From the NCBI GenBank assembly GCA_040905445.1, contig JBBDRN010000018.1:1-36457 (forward strand): a stretch of DNA of 36,457 nt. The letters run 5' to 3'. The stretch comes from SKPT01 sp040905445 (GTDB lineage: Bacteria > Planctomycetota > Phycisphaerae > Phycisphaerales > Phycisphaeraceae). The notes beneath the pieces were generated by a model, which was not told where the DNA came from, did no database searches, and saw only the letters and a program-made list of their open reading frames with translations. This document shows, piece by piece, positions 6,614-12,942 of this stretch (positions are counted from its first letter, which is position 1; every line of letters begins with the position of its first letter). A program made the position numbers and the translations under genes.

Positions 6614-8045
6614 AAGGACGTGGCGGCGCGTCGTCGTCGGGTGGCGTGTCGTCCTCGAGGTCGAACAGCCGGCGCAGCGCCGCGGCATAAAAACCGAGCG
6701 ATGCCGACTCGTCCGCGGCCTCGATCTGGCTCAGCGGCAGGTGGAGGATCTTGTTAATCAGTCGATGCGTGTGCTCTTCGAGCAGCGCCTCGATGAGCTG
6801 CTCCTCCGAGCCGACAATGTCGTCGCCGCCGTCTATCGCGGACGTGGCGGACGTGGCGGGGGTGGCGGGGGTGGCGGGGGGGGTAAGGATCGGGGCGAGC
6901 AGCTTACGGGCTGTCCGCCGCGACTCCAGCGCACCGATCTCGTGCAGTTGATGCCGCAGCCGGCGGATGAGCTGGCCCAGCTCGCGGTGCTGGACCTGCC
7001 GCATCGTCTGCGCCACCGCGTGGGCGACGTGGGCCTGGCAATGCTCGACCTGCTCGCGGCGCTGGTCGACGTTGCCCGCGACAACGTCGTTGAGGTCGTC
7101 GATGTTGTAGAGGTAGACGTTGGGCAGCGCCCCGACCGCCGGCTCGACGTCGCGCGGCAGGGCGATGTCAACAATCACCAGCGGCCGCCGGCGACGCCGA
7201 CGCACCGCCGCCTTGCACCGCTCGGCCGTCAGGATCGGCTGCCGCGCCCCCGTCGACGTCACCACCACGTCGGCCTCCACAAGCAGCTCGTCCAGATCGT
7301 CCCACGGGCGCACGACGCCGTCGGCCGCCAGCGACAGCCCGTGCGCCAGCAACTGGGCGCGCTCCAGCGTGCGGTTGGCAACCCACAGCCGCGCCGGCGC
7401 CAGGCTCATCAGGTGGCGCAGCGTGAGCTTCGCGATCTCGCCGGCCCCGAGGCAGAGCACGGTCTTGTCGGCAAAGCTCTCAAAGACGCGCCGCGTGAAC
7501 TCGACCGCCACCGAGCCGACCGACACGCGTCCCGCGTCGATGCCGGTCGCGGCGCGGGCGTGCTTGCCCGCGGCCAGCGCCTGCTGAAACACCTTGTGCA
7601 GCACCGGGCCAACCGCGCCGGCGGCGACGCCCGCCTCGTAGGCGCGCTTGACCTGCCCGAGGATCTGCGCCTCGCCGAGCACCATCGACTCGAGCCCGGC
7701 ACAGACGCGGAACAGGTGCGTCACCGCAGCCTCCTGCTCGCGGGCGATCGTCGAGGCCGGGTCCAGCCCCCCGCCCCCGCCGTCGCCACCTTCACCGCCA
7801 CCAGCCGCCTGCGCATGATCGACGATGAGCTGGCGCAGGGCCGGCGTGTCGGGCCCCTGCCCCGCGGGCCGGGCGACGTACAGTTCCAGCCGATTGCACG
7901 TGCTCAGCAGCACAGCCTCCGCCCCCGGGAAGCGGCTGCGAAGCCGGGCGTAGAACGCCGGCAGGTCGTCCGGCGACGGCGCCAGCGCTTCGCGCAGCTC
8001 GACGTCGGCGGTGCGATGGTTGAGCCCGAGCAGGGAGATGCGCAT
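6612..8045 (-). CDS. hemA: Glutamyl-tRNA reductase
   Basis: The enzyme reduces glutamyl-tRNA to glutamate-1-semialdehyde with NADPH, the first committed step of C5-pathway tetrapyrrole synthesis. The predicted product is 477 residues. The N-terminus MRISLLGLNHRTADVELRE leads to the catalytic LSTCNRLE with Cys50. Next come MVLGEAQILGQVKRAYE, an NADPH-binding VLCLGAGEIAKL, and VVTSTGARQPIL. The C-terminal dimerisation region is interrupted at about 6842-6885 by a repeat-coded Pro/Ala/Thr stretch (TPPATPATPATSATSA). The ATG at 8045 overlaps the stop of the upstream hemX-like gene as TGATG, so translation is probably coupled. The neighbours are heme-pathway genes. Confidence 0.95.
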   Translation of the reverse strand: MRISLLGLNHRTADVELREALAPSPDDLPAFYARLRSRFPGAEAVLLSTCNRLELYVARPAGQGPDTPALRQLIVDHAQAAGGGEGGDGGGGGLDPASTIAREQEAAVTHLFRVCAGLESMVLGEAQILGQVKRAYEAGVAAGAVGPVLHKVFQQALAAGKHARAATGIDAGRVSVGSVAVEFTRRVFESFADKTVLCLGAGEIAKLTLRHLMSLAPARLWVANRTLERAQLLAHGLSLAADGVVRPWDDLDELLVEADVVVTSTGARQPILTAERCKAAVRRRRRRPLVIVDIALPRDVEPAVGALPNVYLYNIDDLNDVVAGNVDQRREQVEHCQAHVAHAVAQTMRQVQHRELGQLIRRLRHQLHEIGALESRRTARKLLAPILTPPATPATPATSATSAIDGGDDIVGSEEQLIEALLEEHTHRLINKILHLPLSQIEAADESASLGFYAAALRRLFDLEDDTPPDDDAPPRP

Positions 8046-9022
8046 CAGAGCACCTCCCGCGAGTTGGCGAATGGCTGATGGCTGATGGCTGACGGCTGAT
8101 CGCGCGTTGGCGTGGTTGTCGCGTCGCCGTGGCTCGATGTGCCGGTCACGAGGCCGTACGTCGCCAGGAGCAGCACGAGGCCGACGATGGCGAGCCAGGC
8201 GGCGCGGGAGCCGCGGAAGCTACTGGTGTGGCGCACATTCATGACCAGCGCGTAGGCCAGCCAGGCGAGCGTGGCGAGCGCGAGCTTCGGGGCATAGGCG
8301 TACACGGGCAGGGGCCCGGCATCGGCGGGGGCGTCGAAGAGGATGACCACGCCGGCGACGAGCCCCAGCGTCAGCAGCGCGAACCCGAGCGTCGCCGTGC
8401 GGATGATCAGCGTCTCGATCGCCTCCAGGCTCGCGATCGGCTGGGGCAGCGGACGCCTGCGCTTCAGCCGCCGCTCCAGGTAGAGGAACATCGTGCCCGC
8501 GACGGCGGCGACCGCGGCCAGCGCGGTGCCGGCGTAGACGCTCGCCAGGTGCAGCAGGTGCCACAGCGGGTGCAGCGTGTTGAGCGCGAACGGGCGGTAG
8601 GTGAAGTGCGCGGCACAGATCGCCCACGCCAGCACCAGCGCCAGCAGCGGCAGGGCGAACGCGGCAAAGCCGGTGATCCGCGGCCGAGCCTGCACGTAAA
8701 GCACCAGCCCGCCGAGCAGCGCGGCGATCAGCAGCAGGCCGTCCACGTGCGCGCTGACCGGCTGCCAGGCGCGGTGGACGACGAGCCAGCGGTAAAGGAA
8801 GAGCCCCGCCGCGCCGGCAGTAACGGCAGCGACGAGCAGAGCGGAGAATTTCTGATTGCTGAGGTCTGACTTCTGATTGGGGGCGGCGGGCGTTGTGGGC
8901 GCTGCGAGGGCGGGGACGCCCACGGATTGCAGTCCGTGGGCTTCGGCCAGCGCGCGCAGCGCCCGCGCCCAAGCGAGCAGGGCGAGGAACGTCAGCAGAA
9001 CGAGCAGGAGCGTGGTAAGCAT
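8045..9022 (-). CDS. hemX: HemX-like cytochrome c assembly family membrane protein
   Basis: The predicted product is 325 residues with about eight hydrophobic segments. The region LNTLHPLWHLLHLASVYAGTALAAVAAVAGTMFLYLERRLK and the later APKLALATLAWLAYALVMNVRHTSSFRGSRAAWLAIVG match the CcsA/CcmC/HemX group of heme-handling membrane proteins. Position directly before hemA indicates the HemX branch, which in Bacillus lowers the steady-state level of HemA. Three repeat elements are read in frame: a C palindrome (8918-8941) coding HGLQSVG, an adjoining stretch coding NQKSDLSNQKF (8848-8881), and a 7-bp tandem repeat near the C-terminus (8071-8100). The start at 9022 is chosen for the hydrophobic N-terminus. 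The stop overlaps the hemA start. Confidence 0.8.
   Translation of the reverse strand: MLTTLLLVLLTFLALLAWARALRALAEAHGLQSVGVPALAAPTTPAAPNQKSDLSNQKFSALLVAAVTAGAAGLFLYRWLVVHRAWQPVSAHVDGLLLIAALLGGLVLYVQARPRITGFAAFALPLLALVLAWAICAAHFTYRPFALNTLHPLWHLLHLASVYAGTALAAVAAVAGTMFLYLERRLKRRRPLPQPIASLEAIETLIIRTATLGFALLTLGLVAGVVILFDAPADAGPLPVYAYAPKLALATLAWLAYALVMNVRHTSSFRGSRAAWLAIVGLVLLLATYGLVTGTSSHGDATTTPTRDQPSAISHQPFANSREVL
8071..8100. repeat. 7-bp tandem repeat at the hemX 3' end
   Basis: Four consecutive copies of ATGGCTG occur (the fourth is ACGGCTG), read on the minus strand as SAISHQP in the hemX C-terminus. Because 7 is not a multiple of 3, gain or loss of a unit would shift the frame just before the stop codon that overlaps the hemA start. 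Confidence 0.8.
8918..8941. repeat. Family C palindrome inside hemX
   Basis: A perfect 9-bp stem GCCCACGGA/TCCGTGGGC with loop TTGCAG is read in frame on the minus strand as AHGLQSVG between the first and second hydrophobic segments of HemX. Related copies lie at 9833-9862, 16661-16690 and, truncated, at 28456-28478. Confidence 0.85.
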
Positions 9023-9157
9023 GCGGGGCGTCGGGTGTGCCGCGAGGCGAGGGTGTGGCGGGGGCGGGTGTGGCGGGGAGTCGGGTGGGTGGAGCGAATC
9101 GCACCCACCGCGATCGCACGCGGGCGGTGCATCCACCGCACCGACGCCATCGCCCCT

Positions 9158-9790
9158 TCACCCCCCCGGCGTCCGGGGCGGTCCGTCGGCGGTCAGGCCG
9201 TCGAGATGGTCGCGCAGGGCGTTTTCACCATGTGCCTTAAGGATATCCAGGGCGCGGCGGTCCGTCAGGTCCCCGGGTCGCCCGGCCGAGGGATTCTCCC
9301 GGCCGCGCATCGCCTCGCGGTAGGACCGGGCGATCGCGAGCAGCCGGGGCCAGGCCGGGTCCAGCCACTCAGCGAGCTCGTCGCAAATCGCCCGTGCCGC
9401 CGTGGGCGACGCGCCGCCTGTGGCCACCGCGAGCGTGACGTCCCCGCGGCGGGCGACGGCGGGGACGGTGAAGTCGCTCGCCGCGGGCCGATCCGGCCGG
9501 TTGCACAGGATGTTGCCTTCGCGGGCATCGTGGGCGACCTGCTCGTTGACCGCCGGGTCGTCGGTGGCGGTGATGACGAGGCGGGCGCGCGCCAGGTCGC
9601 CCGCCTGGTACGGCCGATGGTGCGCTTCGTGGGCGAGCCCGGCGAGCTCATCGGCGATGACGGGCGCGACGACGACGAGGCGCGCCCCGGCGTCGCGGAG
9701 CCACCGGCCGCGGCGCGTCGCGACCGCGCCGCCGCCCACGACGACGCAGCGCCACCCCGCGGGCCGGAGAATGATCGGCAGCTCGGGCAT
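9158..9790 (-). CDS. Precorrin-2 dehydrogenase / sirohydrochlorin ferrochelatase-like
   Basis: The predicted product is 210 residues, similar to the Met8/SirC/CysG N-terminal module. This module oxidises precorrin-2 to sirohydrochlorin with NAD and, in some members, inserts Fe to give siroheme. Evidence: PIILRPAGWRCVVVGGGAVATRRGRWLRDAGA (Rossmann Gly-rich loop, residues 18-22), ITATDDPAVNEQVAHDAREGNILCNRPDRP, and VTLAVATGGASPTAARAI. The C-terminal half of a full CysG (methyltransferase) is absent. The start at 9790 fits the family N-terminus; the ribosome site is weak. It is the first gene of a minus-strand run with hemX and hemA, a known association linking siroheme and heme supply. Confidence 0.88.
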   Translation of the reverse strand: MPELPIILRPAGWRCVVVGGGAVATRRGRWLRDAGARLVVVAPVIADELAGLAHEAHHRPYQAGDLARARLVITATDDPAVNEQVAHDAREGNILCNRPDRPAASDFTVPAVARRGDVTLAVATGGASPTAARAICDELAEWLDPAWPRLLAIARSYREAMRGRENPSAGRPGDLTDRRALDILKAHGENALRDHLDGLTADGPPRTPGG

Positions 9791-9832
9791 GGGACATAGT
9801 TTAAGCGGTTGGGTCGGTGAGATGCGGCCGCC

Positions 9833-9862
9833 GAAGCCCACGGACTGCAATCCGCGGGCTTC
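9833..9862. repeat. Family C palindrome upstream of the sirC-like gene
   Basis: A 12-bp stem GAAGCCCACGGA/TCCGCGGGCTTC with one mismatch and loop CTGCAA has the same design as the copies in hemX and holB. It lies 43 bases upstream of the sirC-like start, so it would be in its leader or promoter. Confidence 0.8.
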
Positions 9863-9927
9863 ATCGGGAATCATCGGGACGGGCCTCGGGGTGGGGCGGA
9901 AGATTTCGACCGGTTGGGAGATTTTGC

Positions 9928-9955
9928 TTGTCAGGCGGGGGAGGATGTGTATACT
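9928..9955 (+). promoter_or_regulatory. Sigma-70-type promoter for the RRM gene
   Basis: TTGTCA (9928-9933) and TATACT (9950-9955) are separated by 16 bases, a good match to the TTGACA/TATAAT consensus in otherwise GC-rich DNA. Transcription from about 9962 would give a 5' leader of about 190 bases before the RRM start codon. Confidence 0.7.
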
Positions 9956-10151
9956 CACGGCGTCGGTCGGAAAGGATTCCGCCTCGGCCGACTGTCCGCG
10001 CGCACCGTCTTTTGGCCGCTGCGTCGCATTTGGTAGTCGGGCATGGTGCCTGGCTGTTTCACTGTTTCGTGACGCGCCGCAGGTTTCCGCTCGTGTGTAA
10101 GAAAAAGTCCGACGCGAAGCTCTGGACGGTCACGCTGTTTGGAGTTTCGCG

Positions 10152-10508
10152 ATGAAGATCTACGTGGGCAACATGTCCTTCGGGATGACGGAAGAAGCGC
10201 TCGAGGCGCTCTTCACCAACTATGGCTCGGTCGACGAAGTCGCCGTGATCACCGACCGGGACACCGGCCGGCCGCGCGGCTTCGCGTTCGTGACCATGCC
10301 CAACGACGACGAGGGCCGCGCCGCCATCGAGGCGCTCAACGGCCAGGAAGTCGAAGGCCGCACACTCAACGTCAACGAAGCCCGCCCGCGCGAGAGCCGC
10401 GGCGGGGGCGGCGGCGGGGGCGGTGGGGGCGGCGGCTACCGCGGCGGTGGTGGTGGTGGCGGCCGTCGCGGCGGCGATGGCGGTGGTGGCGGCGGACCCC
10501 GCTGGTAA
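10152..10508 (+). CDS. Glycine-rich RRM RNA-binding protein
   Basis: The predicted product is 118 residues. One RRM domain covers residues 1-80, with RNP2 KIYVGNMSF at 2-10 and RNP1 RGFAFVTM at about 42-49. It is followed by an arginine/glycine-rich tail ending in GGPRW. The layout matches the small Rbp proteins of cyanobacteria and planctomycetes, which bind RNA; several cyanobacterial members are cold-induced. GGAG lies 8 bases upstream of the ATG. It is a single-gene unit with its own promoter, long leader and terminator, so post-transcriptional control through the leader is plausible (inference). Confidence 0.92.
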   Translation: MKIYVGNMSFGMTEEALEALFTNYGSVDEVAVITDRDTGRPRGFAFVTMPNDDEGRAAIEALNGQEVEGRTLNVNEARPRESRGGGGGGGGGGGGYRGGGGGGGRRGGDGGGGGGPRW

Positions 10509-10543
10509 GTCGACCGCAGGGTCACAGCCCGACAAAAACCATC

Positions 10544-10577
10544 AAGCCCCGACCGGCACCCCCGGCCGGGGCTTTTT
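10544..10577 (+). terminator. Rho-independent terminator of the RRM gene
   Basis: A 13-bp stem AAGCCCCGACCGG/CCGGCCGGGGCTT with one mismatch ends in TTTTT. It lies 35 bases past the stop codon. Confidence 0.9.
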
Positions 10578-10634
10578 CATGCGCGCCCGCAACGCTCCTC
10601 GCCACGCGTCTCCAGCCTCCAGGGAGGGGCTTCG

Positions 10635-11090
10635 TGCCGGACCCTCATTGCAGCCCCCGTAGGGGGCGGCCAGCCTGTAGCCACGGGTGAAGCGGCTGGC
10701 CGGCTGCGGCAAGCCGCGCAACCCGTGGGAGATGTCGGCATTCGTCCCACCCCGGCAGGGGCGGAGGCAATTCCCACTGCCCCTGCCGGGGCAGGAGGAT
10801 TCTCCGTCGCCACGTTCCACGGGTTCCGCTGCGCTCCACCCGTGGCTACAACCCGCAGCCCCTGCGGGGCTGGCGAGGCGGGCTCGGCGTAGGGTCCGCT
10901 GTGCGGACCTTCCTCCCCATCGCGGGCAAGTGAGGGCCCGGTAGCGTGAGCGGTGACCCTGGCGGCCGGTTCTCAGGGTGGCGGGGGAAAGGTCCGCATA
11001 GCGGACCCTACAGCTCCTGCGGGGCTGGAGTCCGGAGCCGGCGATTGCGGCGCGGGGTCGGCGTCAGGCAGGCCCGAAAGTCCCGTAACG
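10635..11090. repeat. Family A mosaic repeat copy 2, interrupted
   Basis: The order of modules matches copy 1 (119-330). It has an extra hairpin-rich stretch at about 10743-10810 (CCCCGGCAGGGGC-type arms) and is split at about 10870-11011 by a family E doublet. The words CTGCGGGGCTGG occur on both sides of the inserted segment (about 10862 and 11017), like a short duplication. The right module then continues as GGAGTCCGGAGCCGGCGATT. Confidence 0.75.
10889..11011. repeat. Family E inverted doublet (GTAGGGTCCGC), copy 1
   Basis: GTAGGGTCCGC-x3-GCGGACC at 10889-10909 is mirrored by GGTCCGC-x3-GCGGACCCTAC at 10991-11011. Each half is itself a hairpin, and the pair forms a larger inverted repeat. 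Similar doublets lie at 19756-19830 and 35117-35180. It sits inside the family A repeat. Confidence 0.85.
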
Positions 11091-11360
11091 TACTTGTCGC
11101 ACATCGTGGCGAGCGTGGTCTTGGCCGTCGTCATGCGTATTGCGTGTTGATCGGAGTCGCACCCCATGCGGAACATAGGGCAGGCCGCGGGCCTTCAGGG
11201 GCCTACAACTTTCAGATGTCTGCGCCGTATACGATTCGCCCGGTGCTTGGGCTTGTAGGGGTCACAGTACTGAGTGTGCATCAGGGTGTTTGGTATCGCC
11301 CAACGCGCGGATCCGCGCCCTACGGCCAGCGCCACGTCGAGCAGGGGCTAAACTATCCTC

Positions 11361-12806
11361 ATGCCCGACGACCTTTTCGCCGACTCGCGTCAGCAGCGTC
11401 GCCAGGCGGTCGAGCCGCTGGCCGTGCGCATGCGGCCGCGCAGCCTCGACGAGTTCGTCGGCCAGCAGCACTTCCTCGGCCCGGGCAAGATGCTCCGGCG
11501 CATGCTCGAGGCCGACCGGCTGACGAGCGTGCTCTTCTATGGCCCGCCGGGCACCGGCAAGACGACGCTGGCGGAGCTGATCGCGCGGTACACGCGTCGC
11601 CGCTTCGAGCGTGCCAACGCCGCGGCCGTGGGCGTCAAGGAGGTGCGCGATATCCTCGCCCGCGCCACGAGCGAGGTCGAGGCCAACGGCGTGCGCACGA
11701 TACTCTTCCTCGACGAGATCCACCGCTTCAACCGCGCTCAGCAGGACGTGCTGCTTGGCGACGTCGAGCGCGGGCTGATCACGCTCATCGGCGCGACGAC
11801 GGAGAACCCGTTTTTCGCGATCAACTCGCCGCTCGTCAGCCGGTCGCAGATCTTCCAGTTTCAGCCGCTGACGGAGGACGAGATCGCCGGCCTGATCCGT
11901 CGCGCCGTCGCCGACCCCGACCGAGGCTATGGCCGGCTCGAGCTCGCCATTGATGACGACGCCGTGGCCCACTGGGCCCGCATCAGCGACGGCGACGCCC
12001 GGCGGGCGCTCACGGCGCTGGAGATCGCGGTGCTCAGTGAAGCCAGCGAAGCGGGTTCCGGGTCCCGGGACCCGGAACCCGCCCCTGTCCGCATCGACCT
12101 CGAGGCCGCGGAGCAGTCGATCCAGCAGAAAGCGGTCGTGTACGACGCGACGGGCGACGAGCATTACGACGCGATCTCGGCGCTGATCAAGTCAATGCGC
12201 GGCAGCGACCCGGACGCCGCGGTCTACTGGCTGGCGCGGATGCTGCACGCCGGCGAGGACCCGCGCTACATCGCCCGGCGGATCGCCATCCTCGCCAGCG
12301 AGGACGTCGGCAACGCGGACCCGCGGGCGCTCCAGCTCGCCGCGGCGGCGTACACCATCACCGAGCGTGTCGGCATGCCCGAGTGCCAGCTCACGCTCGG
12401 ACAGGCGGTCATCTATCTGGCCACGGCCCCGAAGAGCAACGCGTCGGCGCTGGCGATCTGGGGGGCGATGAGCGACGTCAAGCAGGGCCGGACCCTGCCC
12501 GTGCCCAGGCATCTGCGCGACGCCCACTACAAGGGGGCGAAGAAGCTGGGCCACGGCGAGGGCTACGCCTACGCGCACGACAGCGCGAAGGGGTACGTCG
12601 AGCAGGATTACCTGGGCGTGGACAAGCAGTACTACCAGCCGACGGATCGCGGCTACGAGCAGCGGATCGCGGCCTACCTGGCGTGGCTGCACGCCCCCAC
12701 CACCCCCGCCACCCCCGCCACGCCCCCTCCCACTCCTGATCCTGATCCTGATCCTGATCCTGATCCTGATCCTGATCCTGATCCTAATCCTAATCCTGAT
12801 TCCTAA
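11361..12806 (+). CDS. rarA: Replication-associated recombination protein A (AAA+ ATPase)
   Basis: RarA/MgsA is a clamp-loader-like ATPase acting at stalled replication forks. The predicted product is 481 residues. Walker A GPPGTGKT is at 61-68 and Walker B ILFLDEIHRFN has Asp118-Glu119. These are followed by LIGATTENPFFAINSPLVSRSQ and the C-terminal DEHYDAISALIKSMRGSDPDAA...EDVGNADPRALQLA...YLATAPKSNA blocks. Two insertions are repeat-coded: a perfect 32-bp palindrome (12051-12082, residues 231-241, GSGSRDPEP) and a tail after about residue 443 made of Pro/Thr and an Asp-Pro array. The conserved part matches the roughly 447-residue E. coli protein in length. The start at 11361 matches the family; the ribosome site is weak. 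Confidence 0.94.
   Translation: MPDDLFADSRQQRRQAVEPLAVRMRPRSLDEFVGQQHFLGPGKMLRRMLEADRLTSVLFYGPPGTGKTTLAELIARYTRRRFERANAAAVGVKEVRDILARATSEVEANGVRTILFLDEIHRFNRAQQDVLLGDVERGLITLIGATTENPFFAINSPLVSRSQIFQFQPLTEDEIAGLIRRAVADPDRGYGRLELAIDDDAVAHWARISDGDARRALTALEIAVLSEASEAGSGSRDPEPAPVRIDLEAAEQSIQQKAVVYDATGDEHYDAISALIKSMRGSDPDAAVYWLARMLHAGEDPRYIARRIAILASEDVGNADPRALQLAAAAYTITERVGMPECQLTLGQAVIYLATAPKSNASALAIWGAMSDVKQGRTLPVPRHLRDAHYKGAKKLGHGEGYAYAHDSAKGYVEQDYLGVDKQYYQPTDRGYEQRIAAYLAWLHAPTTPATPATPPPTPDPDPDPDPDPDPDPDPNPNPDS
12051..12082. repeat. Perfect 32-bp palindrome inside rarA (family D)
   Basis: GCGGGTTCCGGGTCCC is followed directly by its exact reverse complement, with no loop. It is in frame in rarA and shares the GGGTTCCGGG core with intergenic elements at 21117-21189 and 30411-30570. 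Confidence 0.9.
12736..12800. repeat. Hexanucleotide tandem repeat at the rarA 3' end
   Basis: About ten units of the 6-bp word CCTGAT run up to the rarA stop, the last few altered to CCTAAT. They encode an Asp-Pro then Asn-Pro array. The period is a multiple of 3, so copy-number change alters tail length but not frame. Confidence 0.9.
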
Positions 12807-12942
12807 TCCCAATCGCGGATGAACCGCAAATTGGCGAGGTCGCGGCCGCCGCGCCGATGTAGTGAACAGCGGTCGCTCCGCCGTTGCGCGCGGCGGGGCC
12901 GGTGTGCCGTATGGATGCCCCCGAGGAGAAGGAGTCTCGCCG

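Larger units (their letters stand above)
9791..10151. other. Divergent regulatory region, sirC-like gene / RRM gene
   Basis: These 361 bases hold a family C palindrome (9833-9862), a clear plus-strand promoter (9928-9955) and a leader of about 190 bases before the RRM gene. Within the leader, arms GTCGG (about 9961) and CCGAC (about 9990) with an inner TCGG/CCG pairing suggest structure. No gene is seen. Confidence 0.55.
10578..11360. other. Long intergenic region, mostly repeats
   Basis: About 780 bases without a gene. From 10635 to 11090 it is family A repeat interrupted by a family E doublet (10889-11011). From 11091 to 11360 it is unique sequence leading to rarA, in which I find no clear promoter or structured RNA. 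Confidence 0.6.

Noticed and set aside
11091..11360. tRNA or riboswitch upstream of rarA
   Set aside because: I found no cloverleaf arms, no T-loop GTTCGA-type consensus in the right place and no known aptamer core. The region is left unassigned.
12736..12800. CRISPR array
   Set aside because: The repeats are contiguous 6-mers without spacers. No cas gene or spaced direct-repeat array was seen anywhere in the window.
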